Positions 16,200-25,402 of a stretch of DNA of 49,368 bases are shown here, piece after piece. Source of the DNA: M55B154 sp964345775 (GTDB taxonomy: Bacteria > Spirochaetota > UBA4802 > UB4802). Made by a program: the position numbers and the translations under genes. Within the stretch, counting starts at the first letter, position 1. Each line of letters begins with the position of its first letter. The notes beneath the pieces are model-generated. The model ran no database searches. It worked only from the letters and a program-made list of their open reading frames with translations, and was not told the DNA's origin. The stretch spans positions 1 through 49,368 of the forward strand of contig CAYFSO010000010.1 in NCBI GenBank assembly GCA_964345775.1, in the 5' to 3' direction.

Positions 16200-18227
16200 A
16201 TGGCGCTGGTCAATTTTAAAAGCCTCAAGGTGGTACTGTCTTCCATCGTGATCGCCATCGTGGTGATCCTGTCACTGGTGTTGATCGTCAGTTCATATAA
16301 CGCCGCGTACAATTCGGTAGAGTCGGCGTACCTGAACCAGCTGACCAACTTTAACGAAGATATAGCAAACCAGTTGAAGAAATTTTACCAGGACCAGGAA
16401 CAGAACGCCATGTTCCTGGCAGATGACAGGCGGGTCGTATCTGCCGCTGCTACCGGTGATTACGCGGATGTAACCGCTATCCTGAAAAATTTCAGTGAAA
16501 AGAAAAAGATATACCAGGACGTGTTCCTGGCCAATACGGCAACTGTTCCCCGCATAGTGGCATCAACCCTGCCCGATGCGATAGGGGTTTCACTGAACGC
16601 CGATGTGTACGCCGGGGATCTTCGGAAGGCACTGGATGGTGAAACGTCGGTGAGTATACCCTTTAAATCTAACGTGACAGGTAAAGCCATCGTACTTGTG
16701 GCTGCACCTGTCATGTCCGGAAACAACGTGGTTGGGTTGATTGGTCTTTCGGTTAACGTGGGAGAATTCTCTCGTGATATCGTAAAAGACGTGAAGATAG
16801 GGAAAACAGGATATCCTTTCATAACTGACATAAATGGCATGACATACGCGCATCCCGATGAAAAGCATATTCTTGAACTGAACGTTAACCAGTTTGACTG
16901 GGGGAAAAAGATGCTGAACTCTCCCTCGGGAACCGTGATCCGGTATGAATGGTCGGATGGTGACAAGATACTGACATTCGTGAAGAACGAGAAATACAGG
17001 TTCTATTCATCCTCTACAATTTATGTAAGAGATATCGATGAAGATGCCCGCACCATGGCTGCCACCATGATGGTGATAGGCATTATTGGTATAATAATTG
17101 CCGTAGTCATAATATATTACTTCATTGCGATCAGGCTCAAGCCGCTTGACGGCTGCAGGCAGGTGATGGCAGACATGGCCGACGGGAATCTCGCCAGCAG
17201 GTACGAGGGCAAAATATCCAGTGACGAGATCGGCGAAATTGCCGCTGCCATAAATGCCACCATGGAGCAGTTCGAGAAACTTATTTCAGAGGTGGTGGTG
17301 GCCTCACAGAACCTGGGCCAGGCGGTGCAGGAGATCGCCAGCGGTAACGAGAACCTTTCCCAGCGAACCTCGGAACAGGCGTCTTCGCTTGAAGAAATAG
17401 CCGCAACCATAGAAGAATCCAACGCCACAACCAAGCAGAACGCGGAGAATGCCACCAGCGCAAACAAGCAGGCCGACAATGCAACAAAACTGGCTGAAGA
17501 CGGCGGACACGTGGTTCAGGACGCGGTTACGTCCATAAATGAAATGAACCAGTCAAGCAAGAGGATCGCGGAGATCATCTCCATGATCAACGAGATCGCC
17601 TTCCAGACCAACCTGCTTGCACTTAATGCCGCGGTTGAGGCCGCCCGCGCAGGTGAACAGGGGCGGGGTTTTGCCGTTGTTGCCGGTGAGGTGCGAAACC
17701 TGGCACAGCGGGCGGGGAACGCCGCCAAGGAGATCAACGAGCTTATACAGGATTCCGTGGACAAGGTGGAACGCGGCACCGAGCTTGTGAACAGGAGCGG
17801 TGAGGCCCTTCGTGAAATTATTGAAGGCATAAAGCAGGTAAATAACATTGTATCCGAGATAGCCGCGGCCAGTGAAGAACAGAGGCGCGGTATTGATCAG
17901 ATAAACGTTGCTGTTACCGACATGGATACCATGACCCAGCAGAACGCCGCACTGGTTGAAGAAACCGCTTCGGCAAGTGAAGAGATGTCAAACCAGGCAC
18001 AGGAACTTCTTTCCATGATGGATAATTTTAAGATAAGTGAAAGCATAAAGAAGAACGTGTTCAACGAAAAGCATAAGGAGGTATACGTATCTTCTGCACG
18101 GGAGGATGCAGGAAGCAAGAGAAAACGTGATACAGAAAAAGCCGGCGAAGAAGGTTCCAGGGAACAGGGAAAGACAGAAGGAGAAGTCAAATCCTCGTTG
18201 CTGGATGAAGGATACGAAGAATTCTAA
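16200..18227 (+). CDS. Methyl-accepting chemotaxis protein with dCache sensor
   Basis: The 675-residue receptor has spans at about residues 12-33 and 297-318, a dCache-type periplasmic region between them (GKTGYPFITDINGMTYAHP), HAMP, and a signalling hairpin with the tip NLLALNAAVEAARAGEQGRG. It ends in GYEEF, again fitting the pentapeptide tether for CheR and CheB. AAGGAG lies eight bases before the ATG. The sensor half differs from the first receptor much more than the signalling half, so the two probably sense different ligands. The cheA gene follows after 26 bases. Confidence 0.95.
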   Translation: MALVNFKSLKVVLSSIVIAIVVILSLVLIVSSYNAAYNSVESAYLNQLTNFNEDIANQLKKFYQDQEQNAMFLADDRRVVSAAATGDYADVTAILKNFSEKKKIYQDVFLANTATVPRIVASTLPDAIGVSLNADVYAGDLRKALDGETSVSIPFKSNVTGKAIVLVAAPVMSGNNVVGLIGLSVNVGEFSRDIVKDVKIGKTGYPFITDINGMTYAHPDEKHILELNVNQFDWGKKMLNSPSGTVIRYEWSDGDKILTFVKNEKYRFYSSSTIYVRDIDEDARTMAATMMVIGIIGIIIAVVIIYYFIAIRLKPLDGCRQVMADMADGNLASRYEGKISSDEIGEIAAAINATMEQFEKLISEVVVASQNLGQAVQEIASGNENLSQRTSEQASSLEEIAATIEESNATTKQNAENATSANKQADNATKLAEDGGHVVQDAVTSINEMNQSSKRIAEIISMINEIAFQTNLLALNAAVEAARAGEQGRGFAVVAGEVRNLAQRAGNAAKEINELIQDSVDKVERGTELVNRSGEALREIIEGIKQVNNIVSEIAAASEEQRRGIDQINVAVTDMDTMTQQNAALVEETASASEEMSNQAQELLSMMDNFKISESIKKNVFNEKHKEVYVSSAREDAGSKRKRDTEKAGEEGSREQGKTEGEVKSSLLDEGYEEF

Positions 18228-18253
18228 CAGTCACAATACGCGGGAGGACTTAG

Positions 18254-20419
18254 ATGGGAGACAATGAAATACAGGAAATTTTTATGTCCGAATCCCAGGA
18301 GCTTCTCCAGAACCTGGAAACGGACGTGGTTAAGCTGGAGGAAAGCGAAGATCCTGAATTGCTAAACGCAATTTTCAGGTACGTACATACACTCAAGGGA
18401 AGTTCCGGTATCGCCGGATTCATGGACATTCATGATTTCACCCATGAACTTGAGCATATCCTCGACGGGGTTCGGCAGGGCGAGATGTCGGTCAATGAAA
18501 TGCTTATCGATATCGTTCTTGCCAGCATTGACTGGGTGAAGATGAAGATCTTCGGAGCCGAGGGTGATGTGGACAGCGAGGCCGTAAAGAATAAACTGTT
18601 ACAACAGATAGATGACTTTCGAAAAGCTGAAGATGAATCACCATCTCCCGCAACTGCTGCTGAAACAGTTGGAGAAGAAAAAATTGAAGTAGACAGTGAG
18701 CAAACCCCTGCCGAAGAGGAAGAAACAGAAGGATCAATGGACGTGGGGTATCGCTATTTCAGGGTATTTGCCAGGTTCCGGGAAGATGTATTCCAGTCTG
18801 GTATAGATCCGCTTATGATCATGGAGGACCTGCAGTCGCTGGGAAAGTTCCAGGAACGCAAAGTAGTGCGGTCAAGGATCCCCGACTACTTCGAGATGGA
18901 CCCGGAAAAATGTTACATGTACTGGGACGTCATTCTTAAAACAAAACACCCGCACCAGGATATTGACGATGTGTTCCTTTTCGTTATGGAGGATAATGAT
19001 ATCCTGGTTGAGGATGTAACTGAAAACTATGTAGAAAAAGAAGATGATGATAAGAGTTTTATTGAAGAAAAGAAAATAGGTGAAATACTTGTAAGCAAGG
19101 GCATACTTACGGAGGAAGAACTTGACGAAGTTGTCAACGACCAGGAAGTAAAAAACAAGAAAATGGGGCAACTGGTGGTTGAACGCGGGTATGCCACGGA
19201 GAAAGATGTACAGTTTGCCCTGGGTGAACAGGAGAAGATAAAGACACGCATAGAGACAACCACCGTACGCGTGGATACCAGGAAACTTGATAACCTGATG
19301 AACCTGCTTGGAGAGATCGTGATCGGACAATCTTCAATAGCAAGGGTGGCAGACGAGATAGAGGACGAGGAAAAGGGATTCAGGTTGAAGAACGCCATAT
19401 ATTCGGTTGACCGGACTACCAGGGATTTCCAGGAACAGATAATGTCAATACGGATGATCCCCGTCGGGCCAACCTTTGAGCAATTCAGGAGATTCGTGCG
19501 GGACATGGCCCATAGCCTGGGCAAGCAGATAAAACTTGATATAAGCGGAAAAGAGACAGAGCTGGATAAAACCGTCATCGAAAGCATAGGCGATCCCCTG
19601 AAGCACATGATCAGGAACGCCATTGATCACGGTATAGAGACACCTGATGAAAGGGAACGAATGGGTAAACCCAGGGAAGGACATGTGCACCTCAAGGCCT
19701 ATCATCAGGAAGGCAGCGTGTACATTGAGATCTCGGATGACGGAAAGGGTATTAACAGGGACAGGGTGCGCCAGAAAGCCGAGTCTCTTGGACTATTGAA
19801 AAAAGATGAAGAGGTGAGTGACAGCAGGCTTTTTTCTTTTCTTTTCGCACCGGGATTTTCAACCGCTGATAATGTTGGAGACCTTTCAGGCCGGGGTGTG
19901 GGCATGGACGTGGTGAGAACGAACATAGAATCACTGCGTGGTACCGTGGAGATACAATCAAGCGAGGGAAAGGGAACAATAGTAAAGATAAAACTGCCTC
20001 TCACCCTTGCCATCATTGAAGGTATGCTGGTCAGGGTGGGAGAAGGCATCTTTATTATTCCCCTTCTTTCAATACTTGAGTCAATACAGCCGCAGAAAAA
20101 CCAGGTAAAAACGGTCAAGGAGCAGGGAGAAGTTATACAGATCAGGGGAGAGTATGTTTCCCTGGTGCGGACGTATAAGCTTTTTGATATTGAACCGGAA
20201 TACAGTGATCCATGGGAGGGGCTGGTAGTAGTCGTGGAATCCGGAGGAAGCCAGCTGGGCCTGATGATCGACGAGCTGCTGGGTCAGCAGCAGATCGTTA
20301 TAAAGAGTCTTGATTCTTACATAACATCAACCAGGTCCATATCCGGTGCAGCCATACTGGGAGACGGCAGGGTGGCCCTCATCATCGATATACATGGCCT
20401 GGTGGGTGATATCGGGTAA
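18254..20419 (+). CDS. cheA: Chemotaxis histidine kinase CheA with inserted MshEN-like domain
   Basis: The 721-residue kinase has an HPt domain with phosphoacceptor His45 (YVHTLKGSSG), a P2-like domain (about 165-255), dimerisation helices (about 335-400), an ATPase domain with N-box HMIRNAIDHG (451-460), DDGKGI (495-500) and GRGVGMDVV (546-554), and a CheW-like P5 domain (about 585-721). Between P2 and P3, residues 274-297 and 303-326 are two 24-residue motifs (starting KIGEILVSKG and KMGQLVVERG) separated by five residues. That is the layout of the c-di-GMP receptor MshEN. GGAGG precedes the ATG. Confidence 0.95.
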   Translation: MGDNEIQEIFMSESQELLQNLETDVVKLEESEDPELLNAIFRYVHTLKGSSGIAGFMDIHDFTHELEHILDGVRQGEMSVNEMLIDIVLASIDWVKMKIFGAEGDVDSEAVKNKLLQQIDDFRKAEDESPSPATAAETVGEEKIEVDSEQTPAEEEETEGSMDVGYRYFRVFARFREDVFQSGIDPLMIMEDLQSLGKFQERKVVRSRIPDYFEMDPEKCYMYWDVILKTKHPHQDIDDVFLFVMEDNDILVEDVTENYVEKEDDDKSFIEEKKIGEILVSKGILTEEELDEVVNDQEVKNKKMGQLVVERGYATEKDVQFALGEQEKIKTRIETTTVRVDTRKLDNLMNLLGEIVIGQSSIARVADEIEDEEKGFRLKNAIYSVDRTTRDFQEQIMSIRMIPVGPTFEQFRRFVRDMAHSLGKQIKLDISGKETELDKTVIESIGDPLKHMIRNAIDHGIETPDERERMGKPREGHVHLKAYHQEGSVYIEISDDGKGINRDRVRQKAESLGLLKKDEEVSDSRLFSFLFAPGFSTADNVGDLSGRGVGMDVVRTNIESLRGTVEIQSSEGKGTIVKIKLPLTLAIIEGMLVRVGEGIFIIPLLSILESIQPQKNQVKTVKEQGEVIQIRGEYVSLVRTYKLFDIEPEYSDPWEGLVVVVESGGSQLGLMIDELLGQQQIVIKSLDSYITSTRSISGAAILGDGRVALIIDIHGLVGDIG
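19073..19231 (+). other. MshEN-like tandem motif region inside cheA
   Basis: This segment encodes CheA residues 274-326. Each 24-residue copy has the pattern (K)(I/M)Gxx(L/V)VxxGxxTExx(L/V)xxxxxxQ and the spacer is EVKNK. In characterised MshEN domains the first position of each motif is usually Arg; here it is Lys in both, so nucleotide binding is not assured. Confidence 0.7.
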
Positions 20420-20441
20420 ACTAATTATAGAGAGATGCGTA

Positions 20442-22229
20442 ATGCTTGAAACCATTCAGGACATCAAAGTTAAGTATAGCGAAACGCGGGAAACTGTTGA
20501 AGAGATCAAGGGAAATCTTGGAACAATTTTCGGTGAACTTTCAGATTTTTTAAAAAACACCTCGGACAAAATAGATCAGTTCTCAGGAATGATCCGCCCG
20601 TATGTAAATTATTTTTACCCGGATGAAGAACACAGGGATGAAAACAATTTCCTGAATGACGTGGTGTTTCCCAGCCAGAAAGAATTGAATTATGCAATCG
20701 ACAGGGCCGTAAACAGTATGCAGGGGGACGCCCGCATCAATAATACCATGGAAGAAGCCATAAAGGAGACATTAACGTTAAAGGACAGCGTTGATACCAT
20801 CCTGGACGTGGTGGAATCCATTGAGATCTATTCTGCGAATACAATGATAATATCCATTAAAGCCGGGCAGGAAGGCCACACACTTACGAAGATCTCTGAA
20901 GAGATGTCACAGCTCTCAGGTATCGTGGCCGACATTACGGAACATTTTACCGGCCTGAGCGGGAAATTAAAGGAAACATATACACTTTTTCATAATGAGC
21001 GGCACAGGATAGAGCTGATACATGAGAACTACCTTACCCAGATGAAATTGAGTATCAACATGGTGATGAGGGAGATGGTGACAGAGCTGGGATCGTTAAC
21101 GGAGAATGTGCATTCGCTGATGGGGATGGCAGATAATGTCAATTCTTCAATAGGAGAAATTATCAGCCGGCTGCAGCTTGAGGACGTGGTTCGGCAGGAC
21201 CTCGAGAAGATGGTATATATCACGGAGGAGATCAATAATACAGGGTCACTCCTGTGGGATTTCGATGACCCCGGTGATATAGAAGAACTTATCGCCATCG
21301 TAGCCTTTAACAAGATGAACCATATAACCAGCAGCTTTGACCTCCTGCTTACTGATATACGGCAATGTTTCAATTCAATGGACCAGGTGCTTGGCGAGGT
21401 GACGCGGAGTTTCAACTACGGTGACGGTACCCGGGAAAAGAACGGTGAAAACGCGGAAAGTATGAAACTTGACCATATATATGAAAAAATGGAAAAAATG
21501 AAAAATGACTACATAGAGTATATTCAGAAAATAATCAAGGGAAAAACGTATCTCTTAGAGCTGTCTTACCAGATACAGGATATTGTCACGCAGTTTAACG
21601 ATTTTTTTTCGCAAGTGGCCCATATCGCAAGGAGATTTGAAATAATCAACATGCTGACCCGAATTGAACTGGCACGGCACACCCACCTGCAGCGGGCAAT
21701 AGGCGGCGCGCTTTCAGACGTGAGCCAGCTTCCCAAGCAGATAAAATCTATCGTGGAAGAATCTCATGAACTGTACTCAAGGGTACGGTCGTACATGGAC
21801 AATGCCATTGAAGAATACAGCAGCGGTTTTTCCGAACAGGAAAAAACACTTAAGGGCTGCGTAGAGTCCATGAAAAAGGTCTCTGTTAAGCTGTACGAGT
21901 CACAGAAATATTACATGGATATTTCACAGCAGGTTCAGCATAATGTACAAAGTATTAAATCCTTCATATACACCGAAGAAGCGAAGCTGGGTGGACTTGA
22001 GGAGGCCAGGAATGAATTCATATCCCTGAATAACCAGGTTGAAGGAATACTGGCATCAGAGATACAGCATTACGAGGACATTACAGCCTTTACCAGCCGT
22101 ATTTCCTCGTTAAAAGAGTTTTACAGGAATAACATAGAACAGGGTAGTTACAGGACCATGATGATAATATCATTATTGAACGAGTTTGAAGAAAAAACCG
22201 AAGAAAATGTCATACTTTTCCAGGAGTGA
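20442..22229 (+). CDS. Soluble coiled-coil protein with degenerate receptor-like tip
   Basis: The product has 595 residues from the ATG at 20442, without membrane spans or signal peptide, and is predicted almost wholly helical. Residues around 115-160 (SIEIYSANTMIISIKAGQEG then HTLTKISEEMSQLS) resemble the receptor hairpin tip, where typical receptors read NLLALNAAVEAARAGEQGRG followed by FAVVAGEVRNLA. The rest has no recognised domain. Its place between cheA and the STAS gene, 22 bases after cheA, suggests it joins or modulates the receptor-CheA array. The longer frame to 20346 overlaps cheA and is not preferred. Confidence 0.7.
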   Translation: MLETIQDIKVKYSETRETVEEIKGNLGTIFGELSDFLKNTSDKIDQFSGMIRPYVNYFYPDEEHRDENNFLNDVVFPSQKELNYAIDRAVNSMQGDARINNTMEEAIKETLTLKDSVDTILDVVESIEIYSANTMIISIKAGQEGHTLTKISEEMSQLSGIVADITEHFTGLSGKLKETYTLFHNERHRIELIHENYLTQMKLSINMVMREMVTELGSLTENVHSLMGMADNVNSSIGEIISRLQLEDVVRQDLEKMVYITEEINNTGSLLWDFDDPGDIEELIAIVAFNKMNHITSSFDLLLTDIRQCFNSMDQVLGEVTRSFNYGDGTREKNGENAESMKLDHIYEKMEKMKNDYIEYIQKIIKGKTYLLELSYQIQDIVTQFNDFFSQVAHIARRFEIINMLTRIELARHTHLQRAIGGALSDVSQLPKQIKSIVEESHELYSRVRSYMDNAIEEYSSGFSEQEKTLKGCVESMKKVSVKLYESQKYYMDISQQVQHNVQSIKSFIYTEEAKLGGLEEARNEFISLNNQVEGILASEIQHYEDITAFTSRISSLKEFYRNNIEQGSYRTMMIISLLNEFEEKTEENVILFQE

Positions 22230-22233
22230 TGCT

Positions 22234-22488
22234 ATGTTTATTGTAGATGTTGACAGTGATGTTGGTGTTAAGAATATAAGGGAATTCCATTCGATGCTGG
22301 GTGAATCCCTTGAACACGATGATTCAATAGTTCTTGATTTTTCAAACGTGGAACGTGTAGATATGTCAGTGGTGCAGGTTGTGGCCTCTGCCCTGAGGGA
22401 GGCACGGAAAAGGAACAAGTCCCTCAGGTTCAAAGGGATCAATGACACCGTTAAAAACCAGTTCAGGATCTGTGGTTTGATTCGGTAA
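22234..22488 (+). CDS. STAS-domain protein in the che operon
   Basis: The 84-residue product is a single STAS domain, as in anti-sigma factor antagonists (DSIVLDFSNVERVDMSVVQV, about residues 31-50). The second Ser of the usual DSSG site is kept in VDMSVV, so phosphorylation is possible. AGGAG lies seven bases before the ATG at 22234, four bases after the upstream stop. STAS proteins are frequent in che operons of deltaproteobacteria and spirochaetes; a kinase partner is not visible, though the GHKL protein at 8347 is a speculative candidate. Confidence 0.82.
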   Translation: MFIVDVDSDVGVKNIREFHSMLGESLEHDDSIVLDFSNVERVDMSVVQVVASALREARKRNKSLRFKGINDTVKNQFRICGLIR

Positions 22489-22509
22489 TAACCATATTCA
22501 GGAGGAATT

Positions 22510-22881
22510 ATGAAATATATCGTGATCGTTGATGACTCTCCTACCATCAGGACCAGTGTTGAATACGCGGTAAAGAGCCTTGGGCATGGCATACAGCATG
22601 CGGAAAATGGTTCTGATGCCCTTGAAAAAATACAGAAGATCAAGGGGGACGGGGATGACATCGCCCTGTGCATAGTTGACGTGAATATGCCCGTCATGGA
22701 TGGTATCACATTCATCAGGGAATTCAGGAATGCGGACAAGTTTACCCCCATCGTGGTATTAACCACCGAAGCGGAGGAAAGCAAGATAAAAGAAGGAAAG
22801 GAAGCGGGAGCATCTGGGTGGATGGTGAAACCTTTTAAACCGGACCAGCTCTTACAGGTAGTCAACAAGCTTATACGGTAA
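22510..22881 (+). CDS. cheY: CheY-like response regulator
   Basis: The 123-residue single receiver has the acidic pair D8-D9 (IVIVDDSPTIR), phosphoacceptor Asp57 (CIVDVNMPVMDG), Thr in VVLTTEAEES and the conserved Lys in MVKPFKP. It should carry the signal from CheA to FliM or FliG at the motor. It lies 21 bases after the STAS gene and is preceded by AGGAGG. Confidence 0.95.
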   Translation: MKYIVIVDDSPTIRTSVEYAVKSLGHGIQHAENGSDALEKIQKIKGDGDDIALCIVDVNMPVMDGITFIREFRNADKFTPIVVLTTEAEESKIKEGKEAGASGWMVKPFKPDQLLQVVNKLIR

Positions 22882-22891
22882 GGAGTTGATC

Positions 22892-23395
22892 ATGAGTAAA
22901 ATCGATGCCCGAAAAGAAGAAAGAGAAGTAGAACTTGAAGAGGAACAATTTGTCACATTCCTGATCGGTGACGAGACCTACGGGGTTGAAGTACTGCGGG
23001 TACAGGAAATAATCGGGATGACCACCATCACCCACGTGCCCAATTCGCTCAGTTTCATGAAAGGTGTTATCAACCTGCGTGGTTCCGTGGTACCGGTTGT
23101 TGATCTGCGGCTCAAGTTCGAACTCGGAGAAAAAGAATACGATTCTTTCACTGTAATCATTATAGTTGAAGTTAATGGACGAATGGTGGGGATGATAGTA
23201 GATTCTGTTTCGGATGTTGTCAGCATACCTGTTAAGAAAATACAGGATACGCCTCATTTTACGGCAAAGATCGAAACTGACTATATCAAGGCCATCGGGC
23301 AGGAATCCGATGAACGGCTGGTTATCATCCTGGATGTTGACCGGATATTGACTGATGAAGAACTGACACGTTTGAACAAGAACGAAAGCGCGTAA
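22892..23395 (+). CDS. cheW: Chemotaxis coupling protein CheW
   Basis: The 167-residue product is a single CheW domain with FLIGDETYGVEVLRVQEIIG, GVINLRGSVVPVVDLR and GMIVDSVSDVV. It links receptors to CheA. AAGGAG lies before the ATG at 22892; a TTG at 22886 in frame is too close to that site. The gene starts ten bases after cheY. Confidence 0.95.
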   Translation: MSKIDARKEEREVELEEEQFVTFLIGDETYGVEVLRVQEIIGMTTITHVPNSLSFMKGVINLRGSVVPVVDLRLKFELGEKEYDSFTVIIIVEVNGRMVGMIVDSVSDVVSIPVKKIQDTPHFTAKIETDYIKAIGQESDERLVIILDVDRILTDEELTRLNKNESA

Positions 23396-23399
23396 GTAA

Positions 23400-23987
23400 A
23401 TGCTGAAAACAAGAGACAAGGATTCAGGCAGGGACATGTACGTTCTGTCCCCGGGTGATTTTTACGCCAATGAGCGTGACTGTATCCTGGCGACGGTAAC
23501 AGGATCGTGCGTGGTTGTCTGCCTTCATGAATGGCGGCGGAATATCGGGGCAATGGGACATTTTATTGTTCCCGGATCACCCGGCACCCATGAAATATAC
23601 AGGGACGAGATCGCTTCTCACGGGGTCAATTCCATGGAACACCTCGTGGCATTGATCGTAAAACAGGGCGGGGACAGGAAGAACCTAAGGGCGAAACTTT
23701 TCGGTGCGTCGTATTTACCCGGAACCAGTGGACTTGAAGACGTAATATCGGGAAACATTAGTTTTCTTCATGATTATTTTTCAATGGAACATATTCCCGT
23801 AGAGAAAGAAGATCTTGGAGGGGATAAAAGAAGAAAGCTGTATTTTTACCCGGTTACCGGAAAAGTGTACAGAAGGCTCCTTTCACGGAACGAGGACACC
23901 TCCGAGTTCATAGAAATGGAAAAGGAGTACATACAAAGGACTATACGGGAACGGGAAAGTTTTGGTAAAATTGTTATGTTCGAATGA
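23400..23987 (+). CDS. cheD: Chemoreceptor glutamine deamidase CheD, first copy
   Basis: The 195-residue product keeps the CheD catalytic set: TVTGSC with Cys37, and His54 in AMGHFIVPG, 17 residues apart as in the well-studied Thermotoga enzyme (Cys27, His44). CheD deamidates Gln residues on receptors and interacts with CheC-type phosphatases; no cheC is present here. It starts four bases after cheW. A second, different CheD lies 0.9 kb downstream, and the insert around residues 110-130 differs between the two. Confidence 0.93.
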   Translation: MLKTRDKDSGRDMYVLSPGDFYANERDCILATVTGSCVVVCLHEWRRNIGAMGHFIVPGSPGTHEIYRDEIASHGVNSMEHLVALIVKQGGDRKNLRAKLFGASYLPGTSGLEDVISGNISFLHDYFSMEHIPVEKEDLGGDKRRKLYFYPVTGKVYRRLLSRNEDTSEFIEMEKEYIQRTIRERESFGKIVMFE

Positions 23988-23993
23988 GGTAAT

Positions 23994-24836
23994 ATGGCAA
24001 ACAAGGTACCCGGTGGCATTATTGAACTTGATGAAAGTCAATTCAACCTTTTCAGGGATATAATTTACAGGGAAGCCGGAATAAAGCTTTCTGACATGAA
24101 AAAGGCCCTTGTCCAGTCACGCCTGCTGCGTCGATTAAGAGAATTACAGTTATTCAGTTACGAAGAATACCACGAGTTCCTCCAGGAAAACTATAACGAG
24201 GAAATTATCAACCTCATCAATTGTATCACCACTAACAAGACAGAGTTTTTCAGGGAGGCCCGTCATTTTGACTTTATGCACCAGGTTGTTCTTCCTGAAT
24301 ACGAAAGAATGAAAAAACGAACGCTGCGTATCTGGTGCGCGGGTTGTTCAACCGGCGAAGAACCGTATACCATTGCCATTACCCTGCTTGAATATTACCG
24401 GGACAAACAGGTACCCGACATCAAAATACTTGCCACCGATATCGATACCAGGGTTCTTGAGATAGCCCAGGAGGGGAGATATAAAAAAGAGATCCTGGAA
24501 ATGCTGAACGTGGACATGCTCAGGCGTTATTTCATGCGGGGAAAAGAAGTAAATATCGGTTTTTACAGGGTGAAGGATCACGTGAAAAAGTACATATTTT
24601 TCAGGCGATTGAACCTTTTAAACGATACCTATCCAATGAAAAACCAGTTCGATATAATCTTCTGCAGAAATGTTATCATATATTTTGACAAGGACACCCA
24701 ACAGAGACTTTTCGCACAGTTTCACCGGTACCTGAAAGATGACGGGTACCTGTTCCTTGGACACTCGGAAAGCTTGACAGATGAGAACAACAGGTTCGTT
24801 TTTCAGGGAAATTCTATTTACCGGAAAAAGGTTTAA
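23994..24836 (+). CDS. cheR: Chemotaxis protein methyltransferase CheR
   Basis: The 280-residue product has the CheR N-terminal helical domain and a SAM-binding domain with WCAGCSTGEEPYTIA (about residues 112-126) and FDIIFCRNVIIYFD. It methylates receptor glutamates and, given the C-terminal aromatic pentapeptides of both receptors here, is probably tethered to them. It lies six bases after the first cheD. As a SAM consumer it also draws on the SAM cycle encoded elsewhere in the window, but only slightly. Confidence 0.95.
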   Translation: MANKVPGGIIELDESQFNLFRDIIYREAGIKLSDMKKALVQSRLLRRLRELQLFSYEEYHEFLQENYNEEIINLINCITTNKTEFFREARHFDFMHQVVLPEYERMKKRTLRIWCAGCSTGEEPYTIAITLLEYYRDKQVPDIKILATDIDTRVLEIAQEGRYKKEILEMLNVDMLRRYFMRGKEVNIGFYRVKDHVKKYIFFRRLNLLNDTYPMKNQFDIIFCRNVIIYFDKDTQQRLFAQFHRYLKDDGYLFLGHSESLTDENNRFVFQGNSIYRKKV

Positions 24837-24841
24837 AATGC

Positions 24842-25402
24842 ATGTATATTCGAAACTCCTGGAAGTATGGTAAGCCACTAAAAATTATTCAGGCCGGTGA
24901 ATATTTCGTTTCAAGCGCGGATGAATTTATAGGCACACTCCTGGGTTCCTGTATCGCTGTTTCGCTGCATGATACCGTTAACGGTATTTCCGGGTTGAAC
25001 CATTTTATGTTACCGGGTAGAATATCCAGGGTGGATATTTTCGAGGACAGGTCGGCAAAGTACGGGATAACGGCAATTAATACGCTGATCGAGGAAATGG
25101 AAAAAAAAGGTGCGGAGAGAAAGGATATGGTTGCCAAGCTATTTGGTGGAGGTTCAGTTCTTGAATACGGGAAAAGAACAAATACCATACCCATGGACAA
25201 TATCCGCCTTGCAAGGATAATGCTTGAGATAGAAGATATCCCAATCGTGCAAAGCGACGTGGGTGGCAAATATACAAGAAAACTGATGATGGATGTACCA
25301 ACCGGTAAAGTATACTGCAGGCGAACGCTCAGTAAAAAGATAGTGGAGAAGGTTCTCAGGGAAGAAAATGAATATGCCAGGAGGAGTTTTAAGAAGGAAT
25401 GA
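24842..25402 (+). CDS. cheD: Chemoreceptor glutamine deamidase CheD, second copy
   Basis: The 186-residue product again keeps the CheD catalytic pair: Cys37 in TLLGSC and His54 in GLNHFMLPG. The VAKLFGGGSV stretch is closer to the family norm than the AKLFGASYL of the first copy. It starts five bases after cheR and its stop overlaps the cheB start as ATGA. Two intact but divergent CheD genes in one operon suggest division of labour, for example one deamidase and one partner-binding form. Confidence 0.93.
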   Translation: MYIRNSWKYGKPLKIIQAGEYFVSSADEFIGTLLGSCIAVSLHDTVNGISGLNHFMLPGRISRVDIFEDRSAKYGITAINTLIEEMEKKGAERKDMVAKLFGGGSVLEYGKRTNTIPMDNIRLARIMLEIEDIPIVQSDVGGKYTRKLMMDVPTGKVYCRRTLSKKIVEKVLREENEYARRSFKKE

